Shown here one piece after another: positions 49,954 to 58,226 of a stretch of 64,000 nucleotides of DNA. Below the pieces are notes generated by a model. The model worked only from the letters and a program-made list of their open reading frames with translations. It did no database searches and had not been told where the DNA came from. Source of the stretch: Balneolaceae bacterium. GTDB taxonomy: Bacteria; Bacteroidota; Rhodothermia; Balneolales; Balneolaceae. Position numbers and translations under genes: made by a program. Numbering within the stretch: the stretch's first letter is position 1; each line of letters starts with the position of its first letter. The stretch spans positions 372,001 through 436,000 of the forward strand of contig JAXHMM010000005.1 in NCBI GenBank assembly GCA_034521445.1, written 5' to 3'.

Positions 49954-50595
49954 ATGGATAAAATACGAATTCTGATCGCTGACGATCACGAAATTATTCG
50001 TTTCGGCATCAGTACGCACCTGTCTTCGGCCGAAGATATGGACGTGGTTGGCGAAGCCTCATCCGGCGAGGAATGCCTGACGCTTTTCAAGGAAACGCAA
50101 CCCGACGTCTGTCTGATCGACATCACCATGCCCGGCATGAACGGACTGGAAAGCGCCCGCGCCATGCGTGAAATCGACCGGAAATGCAGGATGGCTATTC
50201 TGTCCATGCACCTGGACAGTGACCTGCTGGCCGAGGCCCTGCAGTCCGACATTCACGGCTACCTGCTGAAATCCATTGATCGCGAGCAGCTTTTGCACTG
50301 CGTCCGGGTGGTCCACAACGGCCAGCATGTATTCAGCAAAGAAGTCTTCCAGCTGATGTCGAGGGCCTTCGCCAGCCAGAAATTCAGGTTTGGTAAGCTG
50401 AAAAGTGATATTACCGACCGCGAGCGCGAGGTGCTGAAACTCATTGTCCGAGGAATGACAAGCCTGAAGATGGCCCGGGAACTCAATATCAGTCCCCGCA
50501 CCATCGAGACCCACCGCTCCAACCTGCTCAAAAAGCTGGGAGTCAAGAACACCGCCGAACTGGTTCGCATGGCCCTGGAGAACCAGGAGGAGTAG
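49954..50595 (+). CDS. NarL/FixJ-type response regulator
   Basis: A 213-residue two-component regulator from the ATG at 49954. Receiver: IRILIADDHEIIRFGI with the acidic pair, phospho-acceptor Asp in DVCLIDITMPGMNG, Thr/Ser switch at AILSMH, and Lys in GYLLKSI. LuxR-type helix-turn-helix: DITDREREVLKLIVRGMTSL, KMARELNISPRTIETHRSNL. No histidine kinase is adjacent, so it is an orphan here. A candidate small RNA gene starts ~130 bp downstream. Confidence 0.95.
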   Translation: MDKIRILIADDHEIIRFGISTHLSSAEDMDVVGEASSGEECLTLFKETQPDVCLIDITMPGMNGLESARAMREIDRKCRMAILSMHLDSDLLAEALQSDIHGYLLKSIDREQLLHCVRVVHNGQHVFSKEVFQLMSRAFASQKFRFGKLKSDITDREREVLKLIVRGMTSLKMARELNISPRTIETHRSNLLKKLGVKNTAELVRMALENQEE

Positions 50596-50692
50596 AATGA
50601 GGACAGCACGCCGCCCTGCGCCAATTGCTTGGGCCAAAGAGCCTATCTTGCCTGTACGTATTTTTACGTACCAAAATACCCATTTCCTCGCA

Positions 50693-50721
50693 TTGACAGG
50701 ACCCCCTGCATCAATTATAAT
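50693..50721 (+). promoter_or_regulatory. Consensus -35/-10 promoter
   Basis: TTGACA at 50693-50698 and TATAAT at 50716-50721, separated by exactly 17 bp, match the sigma-70 consensus perfectly. No coding frame with a sensible start follows before the terminator at 50762-50800, so the promoter appears to drive a short noncoding transcript. Confidence 0.75.
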
Positions 50722-50728
50722 ACTGATT

Positions 50729-50800
50729 GCAAATGGGGTAATAGCCGTCTGTAGATGATATTTAGCAGCTCATCCTTGACTGGAGGGCTGCTAATTTTTT
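50729..50800 (+). ncRNA. Candidate small RNA (~72 nt)
   Basis: The predicted start near 50729 lies 7-8 bases after the perfect -10 box, and the transcript would end in the T-run of the terminator at 50762-50800. The body contains GCAAATGGGGTAATAGCCGT and no open frame. Expression and targets are unknown. Alternatively the terminator serves the response regulator gene and the promoter is fortuitous. Confidence 0.5.
50762..50800 (+). terminator. Rho-independent terminator
   Basis: Perfect 8 bp stem TTAGCAGC (50762-50769) with GCTGCTAA (50787-50794), followed by six T (50795-50800). The 17 nt loop can form a further small stem (CCTT..TGGAGG). It would end both the candidate small RNA and read-through from the response regulator gene. 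Confidence 0.85.
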
Positions 50801-50889
50801 GCCTGTCTTTTCTGCCGTTCCGCCCCAGATCTCCTTTGAACCTATCATCATCCGGTGGCATGACCTGCGCAGGCAATAATGTAAACTTG

Positions 50890-50936
50890 ACTTGACAAAT
50901 AGCGACTGTTTTCGTAATGTCAAGTAGAGTTGACAT
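50890..50936 (+). promoter_or_regulatory. Promoter overlaid by inverted-repeat operator
   Basis: TTGACA (50892-50897), 17 bp, TAATGT (50915-50920) form a good promoter 37 bp before the membrane-protein start. The same bases form an inverted repeat ACTTGACA (50890-50897) and TGTCAAGT (50918-50925), plus a further GTTGACAT at 50929-50936. An operator covering -35 and -10 suggests repression, perhaps by the XRE protein encoded downstream. Confidence 0.65.
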
Positions 50937-50956
50937 ACAACCAATATCATACGACT

Positions 50957-51409
50957 ATGAAACCGGTAAACATCTCACGATTCCTGCTTCCACGGGCCTG
51001 GCGATACGTGGGTTTATGCTTCCTCGGACTGATGGTTGCAGCCTATGCTGTATTTATTTTAACCGAACAGTCTCCGGAGAGATGGACTAACCTTGACAAA
51101 GCCCTGGGGCAGGATAACCTGCATGTATTCTTTTCGCTTATGAAATACCATCTTCCCGTAATCGGACTCATACTTATGTTCATATCCAGGGAAAAGGTGG
51201 AGGATGAACTGAGCACCCACTTGCGACTGCAGTCGCTGATTATTGGCCTGTTACTGACGCTCGCCCTTTCCGTAGCCGGCTTCCTGGTAGCGGTTCTGTG
51301 GAACCCTACATATACCATGATCACTAATTTCAACCTGCCCTTCATGATGACCGTTACCGTCATCACGTATTGGGTGCTGAAACGCAGGGGAGGTCGCTAT
51401 GAGGAATAA
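50957..51409 (+). CDS. Four-helix membrane protein paired with XRE regulator
   Basis: A 150-residue membrane protein (MKPVNISRFLLPRAWRYVGL) with four hydrophobic helices, about residues 15-38, 53-72, 89-113 and 120-140. REKVEDELSTHLRLQS between helices resembles the loop of DUF2178-like proteins that are encoded directly before small YozG-type XRE regulators. Its stop overlaps the start of the XRE gene. Function unknown. The upstream operator-promoter suggests tight regulation. Confidence 0.75.
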   Translation: MKPVNISRFLLPRAWRYVGLCFLGLMVAAYAVFILTEQSPERWTNLDKALGQDNLHVFFSLMKYHLPVIGLILMFISREKVEDELSTHLRLQSLIIGLLLTLALSVAGFLVAVLWNPTYTMITNFNLPFMMTVTVITYWVLKRRGGRYEE

Positions 51410-51580
51410 GACACGCGCGATGCGAAAGGAACGGGGACTCACACAGGCAGAGTTGGCGGAGGCCTTGGGTGTGTCATCGAAAACGGCGACTACAATCCAT
51501 CCACTTCACTTGCCATCAAGCTTTCCATCTATTTCGGGACGACGGTCAATGAGATGTTTGAACTGGAGGATGGAGACTAG
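51399..51580 (+). pseudogene. XRE-type regulator, recognition helix deleted
   Basis: The start reads MRNKTRAMRKERGLTQAELA and EALGVS, helices 1-2 of a 65-70 residue XRE protein. The expected C-terminal part appears in another frame: IENGDYNPSTSLAIKLSIYF then GTTVNEMFELEDGD-stop at 51580. Compared with the family, about 19 bases are missing at the join (near 51470). This removes the third (recognition) helix and shifts the frame. The protein as encoded should not bind DNA. The stop codon overlaps the convergent propeller pseudogene stop. Confidence 0.75.
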
Positions 51581-52148
51581 GAGGCGACTTCATCTCCGGG
51601 ATATACCAGAATCATCCCATCCGATTGTCTTCCCCACAGGTAGAAGACATCATTTTGCGGCCGATAGATGAATTGGCGGGGAGGAGTCTCCATGGGCGGG
51701 AAATTGATTCGGCGTGTGACGTCTCCCGCCACATCATTGAGTTCTAGCAAAAAACTGTGGAAATCGCCGTCCGTACTCTCGCCCTGGGATAAAAGTTGAA
51801 GCCGATCGCCATGGTGTCCAGCATCCGCAAAATAGCGAAGGGGCTGGAATCACATCATGCCTCCGCCGGAGTTCTCCTCAATAAAGCGATCGAAAATGAC
51901 ATCCTTCTCGGCAAAGGGAACCGAGGCGTCCCAAATCAATTCGCCTTCGTCACTGAATTTCTGTACACGTCCGTAGGCCTGGTAGACCAGGTATGCATTA
52001 CCACGTAATAATACTAATCTGGTTTCTGAAAGGCTCACTAGCAATTTTGGGATAGCCACGGGTGTCGGTCAACAGATCACTCCACAACAGAAAGCGGATC
52101 GCTCTTGAAATATAGCATATCGTAGGCCATATCCTGTCCGTGTGGGCT
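51577..52148 (-). pseudogene. 6-bladed beta-propeller protein, 3' part, frameshifted
   Basis: Minus-strand segments in different frames read in order as a BF3164-like 6-bladed propeller C-terminus: SPHGQDMAYDMLYFKSDPLS, WSDLLTDTRGYPKIASEPFR, GNAYLVYQAYGRVQKFSDEG with ELIWDASVPFAEKDVIFDRF, then DRLQLLSQGESTDGDFHSFL and FYLWGRQSDGMILVYPGDEV-stop. At least three indels separate them. The 5' half is missing or unrecognisable beyond 52150. Intact relatives are exported proteins of unknown role. Confidence 0.7.
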
Positions 52149-52185
52149 GAAATATCAGATTCAGCAAAGTCGAAATCTTAGAAAG

Positions 52186-52260
52186 GACATCCTCTCGGCA
52201 AAGGGAACCAGGCGTCGCCAAAAATTCGCCTTCGTCACTGAACGCACGTCCGAGGCCTTA
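52186..52260 (-). repeat. Degraded duplicate of a propeller-gene segment
   Basis: This ~75 bp repeats 51896-51990 (GACATCC..CTCGGCAAAGGGAACC, AATTCGCCTTCGTCACTGAA, ACGTCCG..AGGCCT) with about eight small deletions. It is either the stump of a tandem paralogue or a mis-assembled repeat. Confidence 0.7.
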
Positions 52261-52521
52261 TGAATCCGACGCTGCTCATATCCAACGGTGAAAGCTACCA
52301 CAGCCTTAGGTTACCAGGTGTCATACGTCCTTGACAGCGGACAGTGGATCGATGCTTAGCCCCGGGATCGGAAACCATATCGCCGTCCCGACCCTGTCGG
52401 GATTAGTGAATCCGAACTCTTGCTGCACCGAACTGTAGCGTATCCAACGCCATAGTTACCGGATTGTCAATGTCACGTCTCACCAGCGGCCGTGTTCCAG
52501 TCAATGTCTAGCCGTCTCAGC
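52257..52521 (-). repeat. Strongly decayed units of the tRNA-like array
   Basis: Two further, much degraded units precede the clean array. TGAATCCGACGCT at ~52260 and TGAATCCGAACTC at ~52407 each sit where the anticodon arm would be, and GCCGTCCCGACCCTGTCGGG recurs at 52382. Spacing is irregular (about 150 bp). No gene is seen here. Confidence 0.6.
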
Positions 52522-52833
52522 GGCGGAAACGAACGCCGTCCCGACCCTGTCGGGATATGAATCCGACGCTCTCACCAACTGAGCTACCACGCCATAGTTA
52601 CCATGTCAATGTCTTGAAGCGGCGTGTTCGATGCAGCCCCGGGCGGAAACGAACGCCGTCCCGACCCTGTCGGGATATGAATCCGACGCTCTCACCAACT
52701 GAGCTACCACGCCATAGTTACCATGTCAATGTCTTGAAGCGGCGTGTTCGATGCAGCCCCGGGCGGAAACGAACGCCGTCCCGACCCTGTCGGGATATGA
52801 ATCCGACGCTCTCACCAACTGAGCTACCACGCC
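52522..52833 (-). repeat. Tandem 120 bp tRNA-Met-like units
   Basis: Two full units and part of a third, with 120 bp period (tRNA 5' ends at 52593, 52713 and 52833 on the minus strand). Each starts like tRNA-Met: acceptor GGCGTGG, TA, D-arm GCTC..GAGC, and an anticodon loop TTCATAT giving CAT. After the anticodon comes a hairpin TCCCGAC-AGG-GTCGGGA instead of a normal variable loop and T-arm; a closing CACGCC 93 nt from the start could still pair with GGCGTG. No TTCGAAT T-loop is in place. I judge the units as not functional standard tRNAs. An open frame over them on the plus strand is only repeat translation. Confidence 0.75.
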
Positions 52834-52996
52834 GTAAAGAGTTGCCAAATATAAGGGTTTTTTGTCCAAAACGTGAACCGCCCCTCTTCATTTTTCCACG
52901 CCCTGTCGATTCTTCTTTTGAGGCTCCTGAAAATCGCCCTATTTTAGCGGTTCATAACCGCCAAAACAGCGAATAAACAAACATTTCTGCTAACCG

Positions 52997-54463
52997 ATGG
53001 CAAAGAAAATTACAGAACGCGAAGAGGATTTTTCCCAGTGGTACCAGGACGTGATCCGGGAGGGCAAGCTGGCCGAGCACTCGCCGGTCCGCGGATGCAT
53101 GGTGATCCGCCCCAACGGCTACGCCATCTGGGAGAACATGAAGCGCGCGCTCGACGGGATGTTCAAGGAGACGGGTCACCAGAACGCCTACTTCCCTCTC
53201 TTCATCCCGAAGTCTTTCCTGTCGAAAGAGGCCCAGCACGTGGAGGGCTTTGCCAAGGAGTGCGCGGTGGTGACCCACAGCCGGCTGAAAAGCGTGGACG
53301 GGGGCGTGGAAGTGGACCCCGAGTCGCGCCTGGAGGAAGAGCTTGTGGTACGTCCCACCTCCGAGACCATCATCTGGGATTCCTACAAGAACTGGATTCA
53401 GTCCTACCGCGATCTGCCCATCCTGATCAATCAGTGGGCCAATGTAGTGCGCTGGGAGATGCGGACACGCCTCTTCCTGCGCACCATGGAGTTCCTCTGG
53501 CAGGAGGGCCATACCGCACACGCCACCAAAGAGGAGGCCGTCGAGGAGACCGAACGCATGCTGGAGGTCTACCGCACCTTCGCCGAGGAGTACATGGCCA
53601 TGCCGGTCAAAACAGGTCTCAAGACCGCCTCGGAGCGTTTCGCCGGGGCTGTGGAGACCTACTGCATCGAGACCCTGCTGCAGGACAACAAGGGTCTGCA
53701 GGCGGGTACCTCCCACTTCCTGGGACAGAATTTCGCCAAGGCCTTTGACGTAAAATTCCAGAGCTCCGAGGGCGAGCACGAATACGTCTGGGCCACCAGC
53801 TGGGGCGTCTCCACGCGTCTCATCGGGGGACTGATCATGACCCATTCGGACGACCAGGGACTGGTCCTGCCTCCCAAACTGGCCGATACGCAGGTGGTGA
53901 TCGTCCCCATCTGGAAAAGCGACGAAGAGAAGGCGGAGGTCATGGAATACGGCGACGGCATCGTCTCCGAGCTGCGCGACCGCGGCATCTCCGTGAAAGT
54001 GGACGACCGGGAGAACATGAGCCCGGGCTGGAAATTCAACGAGCACGAGGCCGCCGGCATCCCCCTCCGCATCGCCATCGGTCCCCGCGACCTGGAAAAC
54101 AACAACGTGGAGCTGGCCCGCCGCGACACCCTCGAGAAGAACATTGTGGACCGCCAGGGCATCGGCAAGCGCGCCGACGAGCTGCTCACGCAGATCCAGC
54201 AGGACCTCTACGACGCCGCCAGCAGGCGCATCGACGAAAATACCCATACGGTGGACGACTACGAGACCTTCAAGGAGATCATCGAGGAGGAGGGCGGTTT
54301 TGTCTACGCCCACTGGGACGGCACCGAGGAGACCGAGGCGCGCATCAAGGAGGAGACCTCCGCCACCGTCCGTCTCATTCCCCTCGAGGGAGGCGAAGCC
54401 GGCCAGTGTATGGTGACCGGCGAGCCCTCCGAGCAGCGCGTCCTCTTTGCCAAAGCCTATTAA
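52997..54463 (+). CDS. proS: Prolyl-tRNA synthetase (eukaryote/archaea-like type)
   Basis: A 488-residue class II synthetase without the bacterial editing insertion, i.e. the archaeal/eukaryote-like ProRS common in Bacteroidota. Motifs: [40 protein letters not shown], motif 2 [23 protein letters not shown], and [20 protein letters not shown]. The C-terminal anticodon-binding domain and a zinc-type tail ending KAY follow. The tRNA-like array lies immediately upstream on the opposite strand. The nnrDE gene follows 13 bp after its stop. Confidence 0.96.
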   Translation: MAKKITEREEDFSQWYQDVIREGKLAEHSPVRGCMVIRPNGYAIWENMKRALDGMFKETGHQNAYFPLFIPKSFLSKEAQHVEGFAKECAVVTHSRLKSVDGGVEVDPESRLEEELVVRPTSETIIWDSYKNWIQSYRDLPILINQWANVVRWEMRTRLFLRTMEFLWQEGHTAHATKEEAVEETERMLEVYRTFAEEYMAMPVKTGLKTASERFAGAVETYCIETLLQDNKGLQAGTSHFLGQNFAKAFDVKFQSSEGEHEYVWATSWGVSTRLIGGLIMTHSDDQGLVLPPKLADTQVVIVPIWKSDEEKAEVMEYGDGIVSELRDRGISVKVDDRENMSPGWKFNEHEAAGIPLRIAIGPRDLENNNVELARRDTLEKNIVDRQGIGKRADELLTQIQQDLYDAASRRIDENTHTVDDYETFKEIIEEEGGFVYAHWDGTEETEARIKEETSATVRLIPLEGGEAGQCMVTGEPSEQRVLFAKAY

Positions 54464-54476
54464 CCCACCCCGCGAG

Positions 54477-56036
54477 ATGAGCACCCGGATCGTACCGCAT
54501 CCCGAATGGATCCTGACGGCCGAGCAGGGCCGCAACCTGGACCGCCAGACCATCGAGCGGTTCGGCATCGACGGCTTTACCCTCATGGAGATGGCCGGCA
54601 CCCACACCGCCCGGCGCCTGTTGGACTGCACGGTGCCAGGCGACAGCGGACTCCTGTTTTGCGGCAAGGGCAACAACGCCGGGGACGCCCTGGTGGCCGC
54701 CCGCTGGCTGCTGCAGCTCGGCCGCCCACTCACCGTGCTCTTCGTCAGCGGCACCGGCGATCTGAGTCCCAGCGCCGCCAAAAACCTGGAGCTTTTGCGC
54801 AAGGTTTCGGAGGAGGACAACGATGCCGCCGAGCTGCTTATAATCGACGGGTGGGAGGAGGCCTGGGAGAACTACTGGAGCCGCGCCGCCGCACCGCCCG
54901 CCGATTTCGACTTCATCGTAGACGGCATGCTGGGTACAGGACTCGACAGCGAGCTTCGCGCCCCCTACCCGGAAGCGGTCACCCTGGCCAACGAGGCGGG
55001 ACTTCCGGTCTTCGCGGTGGATATTCCCACGGGACTTCATGCCGACCGCGGCGTGCCCCTGGGCGGGGCCGTCCGCGCCGATGAGACCCTTACCTACGGC
55101 ACGCGAAAGCCCGGACTCTACCTCGGCGAAGGCCCCGAACACGCCGGACGCATTACCTTCTGCGAGCTCCCCTTCCCCAACTACATGAAAAAGGAGCAGG
55201 GGGTGAACACCTTCCTGATTGACCGCGGGTGGGTGGGAGAACCGGGACGCGAACCTGCGCGGCACAAGTACGAAAAGGGAGTGGTCTACGTGCTCGGGGG
55301 TTCCGAGGGACTCACGGGGGCCGCCCTGATGAGCGCGCAAAGCGCCTGGGGCGCCGGGGCCGGTGCGGTCATCTGGATCGCCCCCCGCGGCCTGCTGTCA
55401 CGCGTGGAGGGGCGCCATCCACAAATCATCACGCGGCCTGTGGGCGAGGCGGGCGACCTCCGCTATACCGCGGCGCATGCCCGTGAAGCCCTGGCTATTA
55501 TGAACGAGAAGCACGGAACGGCGCTGCTGGGACCCGGACTGGGACGCGCAGACGAAACACAGGAATTTGTGGAGAAGGTGGCCGGCACCTACTCTGGAGA
55601 GCTGGTCATCGACGCCGACGGCCTGCGGGCGCTGGCCGCAGCCGGCTTAACCCCGCCCGGCCAGGCCTCGTGGATACTTACCCCTCACCCAGGCGAGCTG
55701 GGCGACCTGCTCGGCAAAGCCCCCGATGGAGACTACGAACGCCTGCAGAGGGTGCGCGCCTGGGCGGCGGACCACGGCGTAACCCTCCTCTCCAAGGGTT
55801 ATCCCTCCATCGTGGGAACATCGGACGGGAACGCCTATATCACAGGATACGACACACGGGTTTTCTCACGCGCCGGCTTCGGCGACGTACTGTCGGGCAA
55901 GATTGCCGCCCTTTGCGCGTTGGGACACCAGCCCTTGCAGAGCTGCTGTCTGGCCATGCTTGACGGCATCGAACGCGTCGCCGAGCTGAACGCAAGCGGC
56001 GGCAGGCATATTCCCGAACCTCTGGACCTGATATGA
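54477..56036 (+). CDS. nnrDE: Bifunctional NAD(P)H-hydrate epimerase/dehydratase
   Basis: A 519-residue repair enzyme that epimerises and dehydrates damaged NAD(P)H hydrates. The N-terminal YjeF epimerase domain has GFTLMEMAGTHTARRLL, FCGKGNNAGDALVAARWL, and VDGMLGTGLDSELRAPY. The C-terminal ribokinase-like dehydratase has GSEGLTGAALMSAQSAWGAG, LLGPGLGRADETQEF, DADGLRALA, LTPHPGELGDLLG and FSRAGFGDVLSGKIAAL. Start taken at ATG 54477, 13 bp after proS. The stop overlaps the vanZ-like gene by 4 bp. Confidence 0.96.
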   Translation: MSTRIVPHPEWILTAEQGRNLDRQTIERFGIDGFTLMEMAGTHTARRLLDCTVPGDSGLLFCGKGNNAGDALVAARWLLQLGRPLTVLFVSGTGDLSPSAAKNLELLRKVSEEDNDAAELLIIDGWEEAWENYWSRAAAPPADFDFIVDGMLGTGLDSELRAPYPEAVTLANEAGLPVFAVDIPTGLHADRGVPLGGAVRADETLTYGTRKPGLYLGEGPEHAGRITFCELPFPNYMKKEQGVNTFLIDRGWVGEPGREPARHKYEKGVVYVLGGSEGLTGAALMSAQSAWGAGAGAVIWIAPRGLLSRVEGRHPQIITRPVGEAGDLRYTAAHAREALAIMNEKHGTALLGPGLGRADETQEFVEKVAGTYSGELVIDADGLRALAAAGLTPPGQASWILTPHPGELGDLLGKAPDGDYERLQRVRAWAADHGVTLLSKGYPSIVGTSDGNAYITGYDTRVFSRAGFGDVLSGKIAALCALGHQPLQSCCLAMLDGIERVAELNASGGRHIPEPLDLI

Positions 56037-56440
56037 GAGAAACCGTCAAGCAGATCGTTGCCGAGTACCCCTTCCTGCTGCCCGCCGGCACCCTTCTGCT
56101 GACGGCGGCGGTGCTTTTCCTGACCCTTTCGCCGGCCGACCTGATCGGGGGACAGAGCCTGGGAAGCTACGACAAGACGGGCCATGTGATCATGTTTGGC
56201 TCGTGGACCTACCTCTTTGGTCTCTACCGCTACGTGAGCCAGCCCGACAAGCCCAGCCTTTTTACCATTTTCCTGGTAGGCGTACTCTTCGGCATCTCGG
56301 TGGAGGTGCTGCAGTTCCTGCTGCCCTTCGAGCGTAGCGCCGACCTCTTCGACATCGCTTTCGATGCCATCGGGGCCTTTATCGCCATCCTGGTGCTCCG
56401 CAAAAGCGTCTCCAACGAACTGCCTTTCAGCTCCACCTGA
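56033..56440 (+). CDS. VanZ-like membrane protein
   Basis: A 135-residue VanZ-family protein with four helices: FLLPAGTLLLTAAVLFLTLS, GHVIMFGSWTYLFGLY, FTIFLVGVLFGISVEVLQFL and DAIGAFIAILVLRKS. The conserved DKTGHV and SVEVLQFLLPFERSADLFDI are present. Role unknown in this context; VanZ relatives affect teicoplanin tolerance or envelope assembly. ATGA overlap with nnrDE places it in the proS-nnrDE operon. Confidence 0.9.
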   Translation: MRETVKQIVAEYPFLLPAGTLLLTAAVLFLTLSPADLIGGQSLGSYDKTGHVIMFGSWTYLFGLYRYVSQPDKPSLFTIFLVGVLFGISVEVLQFLLPFERSADLFDIAFDAIGAFIAILVLRKSVSNELPFSST

Positions 56441-56462
56441 GATCCGACGCATCCTTTCACAG

Positions 56463-56526
56463 TTGACAATGGCCCGGGAATAGTGTTATTTATACTTAAT
56501 GAATAATACTATTATGTTAAATAACA
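56463..56526 (+). promoter_or_regulatory. Putative promoter and inverted repeat before tonB1
   Basis: TTGACA at 56463-56468 has AT-rich -10 candidates 17-18 bp on (TTATTT/TATTTA, 56486-56492). A 9 bp perfect inverted repeat TGTTATTTA (56484-56492) and TAAATAACA (56518-56526) spans the likely transcription start and ends 4 bp before the ATG. It could be an operator or an mRNA hairpin masking the start. Confidence 0.5.
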
Positions 56527-56530
56527 TGTT

Positions 56531-57181
56531 ATGAGAAAAACCCCCCAAGCAGACTTGCGGAAGTACCATACCCTGTTCATGGAGTTCGGCCTGATCCTCG
56601 TCCTGCTGGCCTTTATTATCGCCGCAAAGGTAGACCTGCGCGCATCGGCAAGCGACCTGGACCTTACCGAGGAGCAGGACTTGGTGGAAATGGAGGAAAT
56701 TGAGCGCACCGAACAGGAAAAGAAGGCTCCGCCTCCGGAGCGGCCCCAGCTGCCCGTGGAGGTGCCCGACGACGAAATAATAGAGGATCAGCGTTACGAT
56801 TTCAGCGCCGACCTGGACCTCTCTGAAGAACTTCCTCCCCCGCCCTCGGCCAACAGGAAGGACGAGGAGGATGAGCCCGATTATTTCGAAGCCGTGGAGC
56901 AGATGCCCCAGCCCATCGGGGGTATGAAAGCCATACATGATCGCATCCGCTACCCCAGGGAGGCCCTGCGCGCCGACATCGAGGGCACGGTGCACCTGAA
57001 GTTTTACGTCAACGAGAACGGCGAGGTGGAAGACCCCGAGGTCGTCCGCGGACTTCCGGGAGGATGTAACGAGGAGGCTCTCAGGGTCATAAAAAATACC
57101 CGGTTCACGCCTGGTATGCAGCGTGGACGCCCTGTGAAGGTACTCATGGGACAGGCGATACACTTTCGCATTAAAAATTAG
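56531..57181 (+). CDS. TonB-type energy transducer, paralogue 1
   Basis: A 216-residue TonB-family protein. A short cytoplasmic N-terminus (RKTPQADLRKYHTLFMEFGL) leads into one membrane helix (about 17-37), an acidic/Pro-rich spacer (APPPERPQLPVEVPDDEIIE) and a C-terminal TonB domain (IRYPREALRADIEGTVHLKF, VNENGEVEDPEVVRGLPGGC). Unlike classic TonB, the N-terminal helix lacks a SxxxH motif. It is the most diverged of three tandem paralogues. It would couple an ExbBD-type motor to outer-membrane receptors, though none is encoded nearby. Confidence 0.92.
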   Translation: MRKTPQADLRKYHTLFMEFGLILVLLAFIIAAKVDLRASASDLDLTEEQDLVEMEEIERTEQEKKAPPPERPQLPVEVPDDEIIEDQRYDFSADLDLSEELPPPPSANRKDEEDEPDYFEAVEQMPQPIGGMKAIHDRIRYPREALRADIEGTVHLKFYVNENGEVEDPEVVRGLPGGCNEEALRVIKNTRFTPGMQRGRPVKVLMGQAIHFRIKN

Positions 57182-57348
57182 TGGAATACACGCTAAGACG
57201 CTCACTGGTGCGTTATTCATGGTCACATCCGGATTGCAGGTGTCGGAAAACACCCCTTGCATACCGGGTGGAAAGTCATATCTTTTAGGACTTTTGTTCA
57301 GCCTGGCTGCCCCGCAGCCCTTATCGAAACCCGAAATGACTACGTACT

Positions 57349-58017
57349 ATGAGTACTGAGAGAAAAAAGCCGGAAGCCGATCTCCGGAAGTACCATACCA
57401 TTTTTCTGGAAGCCGGCCTTATCATCACCCTGCTTCTTTTCATCATCGCAGCCAAGGTCAACCTGACTTCGACCGGATCCGACATGGACCTGACCAGCGA
57501 ACAGGAAATCGTGGAGATGGAAGATATCGTACAGACCAAACAGGAGGAGACCCCGCCTCCCCCGCCGCGACCCCCGGTACCCGTAGAGGTGCCCAACGAC
57601 GAGGTTATTGAAGACGAAATTATCAACCTGGACGCCGACCTGGACCTCTCGGAGTCTCTTGACATGCCGCCGCCTCCGGGCAATGATGTTGAGGAAGAAG
57701 AAACTCAACCTGATTTCTTCGTGGCCGTCGAGCACGAGCCCGAACTGATCGGCACTCTTCAGGATCTGCAAAAAAAGATCGAATACCCTGAAAAAGCCAG
57801 GCGAGCAAGCATCGAAGGACAGGTAATTGTTCAGTTCATCGTCAACGTGAACGGCGATGTGGAATCCCCGGTTGTGATCCGAAGCGTGCACCCGCTGTTG
57901 GACGAGGCGGCCATTCAGGGCATAATGACGCATGCCAAGTTCCGGCCCGGCCAGCAACGGGGTGAGCCGGTACGCGTGCAGTTCAGCCTGCCCATCATTT
58001 TCCGCCTGAACAACTAG
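57349..58017 (+). CDS. TonB-type energy transducer, paralogue 2
   Basis: A 222-residue TonB-family protein, very like paralogue 3 throughout (KKPEADLRKYHTIFLEAGLI, helix about 22-42, PPVPVEVPNDEVIEDEIINL, SESLDMPPPPGND, then KIEYPEKARRASIEGQVIVQ FIV and HPLLDEAAIQGIMTHAKFRP). The acidic spacer suits high salt. A Rho-independent terminator at 58046-58081 separates it from paralogue 3, so the paralogues are probably transcribed independently. Confidence 0.93.
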   Translation: MSTERKKPEADLRKYHTIFLEAGLIITLLLFIIAAKVNLTSTGSDMDLTSEQEIVEMEDIVQTKQEETPPPPPRPPVPVEVPNDEVIEDEIINLDADLDLSESLDMPPPPGNDVEEEETQPDFFVAVEHEPELIGTLQDLQKKIEYPEKARRASIEGQVIVQFIVNVNGDVESPVVIRSVHPLLDEAAIQGIMTHAKFRPGQQRGEPVRVQFSLPIIFRLNN

Positions 58018-58045
58018 GCCTTCTCATCCATCCACCTTATACGGG

Positions 58046-58081
58046 AAGGGCGTCTCGACACTGGTCGTGACGCCCTTTTTT
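58046..58081 (+). terminator. Rho-independent terminator after tonB paralogue 2
   Basis: AAGGGCGTC (58046-58054) pairs with GACGCCCTT (58069-58077), 9 bp with a 14 nt loop, followed by a T-run to 58081. Confidence 0.92.
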
Positions 58082-58226
58082 GTGCCTTATAAACAGGTCA
58101 AACCGTGATGGAACATCACGATCCTTAAAACGGTTTTAATAATAGAAACTAAACACATATTTTAAGCTCGTGAAAAGACAAAACTCAACTGCTGACGTTT
58201 TACGCGATTAACACAAGGAGGAAACC

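Noticed and set aside
50715-50936. Minus-strand protein of 73 codons
   Set aside because: It overlaps the promoter, terminator and operator signals, has no ribosome-binding site and no recognisable domain.
52257-52833. CRISPR array
   Set aside because: The whole 120 bp unit is repeated, with no variable spacers, and no cas genes are present; the repeat is tRNA-like.
52557-52976. Open frame with three identical ~40-residue repeats
   Set aside because: The repeats translate the 120 bp tRNA-like DNA units; 120 is a multiple of three, so the frame persists by chance.
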